Shown here: one piece after another, positions 11,305-11,707 of the stretch | Numbering within the stretch: the stretch's first letter is position 1 | Layout: each line of letters starts with the position of its first letter | Source: an uncultured Candidatus Saccharibacteria bacterium | GTDB lineage: Bacteria > Patescibacteria > Saccharimonadia > Saccharimonadales > UBA10212 | Length of the DNA: 11,707 nucleotides | Assembly (NCBI GenBank): GCA_946478715.1 | Contig: CAMLDA010000007.1 | Location: forward strand, 1-11,707 | Direction: 5' to 3' | The notes under the pieces: generated by a model | Seen by the model: only the letters and a program-made list of their open reading frames with translations | Database searches by the model: none | Told to the model about the DNA's origin: nothing | Position numbers and translations under genes: made by a program

Positions 11305-11707
11305 TGGTATGCATTTACTGCGGAGGCGAAACTAAAGTAACAAACAGCCGTCTGCAGAAACGGAATAACCAGGTATGGCGCCGCAGGCAGTGCCTGGTTT
11401 GCCAATCTGTTTTTACCACCCATGAGCAGGTTGAGCTGAGGTCTGCCCTGTCCGTTGATAAAGATGGCGCTACAGAGCCCTTTGAGCCCGGTTTATTGCT
11501 AAGCGAGCTGGTAAGAGCCCTTTCGCACCGTAAAGACGTTTATACGGCCTCTGAAGAGCTTTTAGGAGCCGTGGTGCGGAATATGCTTACTTTACCTCAG
11601 AAACCGCTATTTAAAGCCGCTGACATATCCCTTATCACCGGCGGCGTGCTGAAGAGGTTCGACCGGCGGGCCTACCTAAGGTACCTGGCCGATCATCCCT
11701 CCTTACA
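11304..11707 (+). CDS. nrdR: NrdR-like ATP-cone transcriptional repressor, 3' end outside window
   Basis: The first 134 codons of an NrdR-type protein. The N-terminal zinc ribbon has C3, C6, C30 and C33 (MVCIYCGGETKV, then WRRRQCLVCQSVFTTHE), matching the NrdR pattern of C-P-x-C-G, paired arginines and FTT-E. From about residue 48 an ATP-cone domain begins (SVDKDGATEPFEPGLLLSEL), followed by helices typical of the family (residues 75-130). NrdR senses the dNTP balance through ATP/dATP and represses ribonucleotide reductase genes. The start is ATG at 11304; the neighbouring ATG at 11296 is out of frame and stops at once. No good Shine-Dalgarno is seen, so the mRNA may be leaderless. No nrd genes are in the window. 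Confidence 0.88.
   Translation, partial: MVCIYCGGETKVTNSRLQKRNNQVWRRRQCLVCQSVFTTHEQVELRSALSVDKDGATEPFEPGLLLSELVRALSHRKDVYTASEELLGAVVRNMLTLPQKPLFKAADISLITGGVLKRFDRRAYLRYLADHPSL

Noticed and set aside
11096..11314. 72-residue minus-strand ORF
   Set aside because: It runs antisense through the strong terminator at 11212-11240 and across the nrdR-like start and the 40-residue ORF.

Overview
The window reads as a stretch of a Candidate Phyla Radiation (Patescibacteria) chromosome. The indications are a threonyl-tRNA synthetase reduced to its catalytic and anticodon-binding parts, short genes with little spacing and several overlaps, a winged-helix protein with a degenerate nucleotidyltransferase-like tail of a kind common in these bacteria, an isolated ketoacyl synthase with no lipid-synthesis neighbours, and no TGA stop in any gene called here. 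Saccharibacteria is a possible home, but the sequence alone does not settle the lineage.

Layout. 1-1350: the 3' part of rnpB and its terminator face a minus-strand unit of tRNA-Pro(GGG), a pterin carbinolamine dehydratase and an ASCH-RNase HI fusion. 1405-2830: a small three-helix membrane protein, a candidate structured small RNA on the minus strand (1847 to 1683) with its own promoter and UUCG-loop terminator, an M50 site-2 protease, and rpmB (bL28) on the plus strand. 2831-4340: an unusual GC-rich block. A near-consensus promoter with an A/T-rich tract behind it starts a minus-strand transcript of about 860 nt. Its two ends can pair through a perfect 14-bp inverted repeat plus two shorter helices, and it is full of strong hairpins and carries only one convincing 44-codon ORF. 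Upstream of it lies an unrecognised 125-residue gene with about 90% G/C at third codon positions.

4342-8068: minus-strand genes for a degenerate metallo-beta-lactamase-fold protein and the winged-helix regulator (one unit, with a palindrome over its -10), then thrS, an alkyltransferase-like DNA-repair protein and miaA as an overlapping cluster. A terminator hairpin in the thrS leader suggests attenuation. 8329-9851: an extended -10 promoter, tRNA-Val(GAC) and a ketoacyl synthase. 9853-10950: tgt, convergent with it. 10951-11707: a long inverted repeat, a 40-residue ORF with its own terminator, and the start of an NrdR-like repressor gene cut by the window edge.

Much of the content concerns tRNA and RNA: RNase P RNA, two tRNAs, ThrRS, MiaA (A37 isopentenylation), Tgt (wobble base exchange), RNase HI, bL28 and two candidate noncoding RNAs. 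The most interesting item is the large closed-end RNA candidate at 2836-3695.
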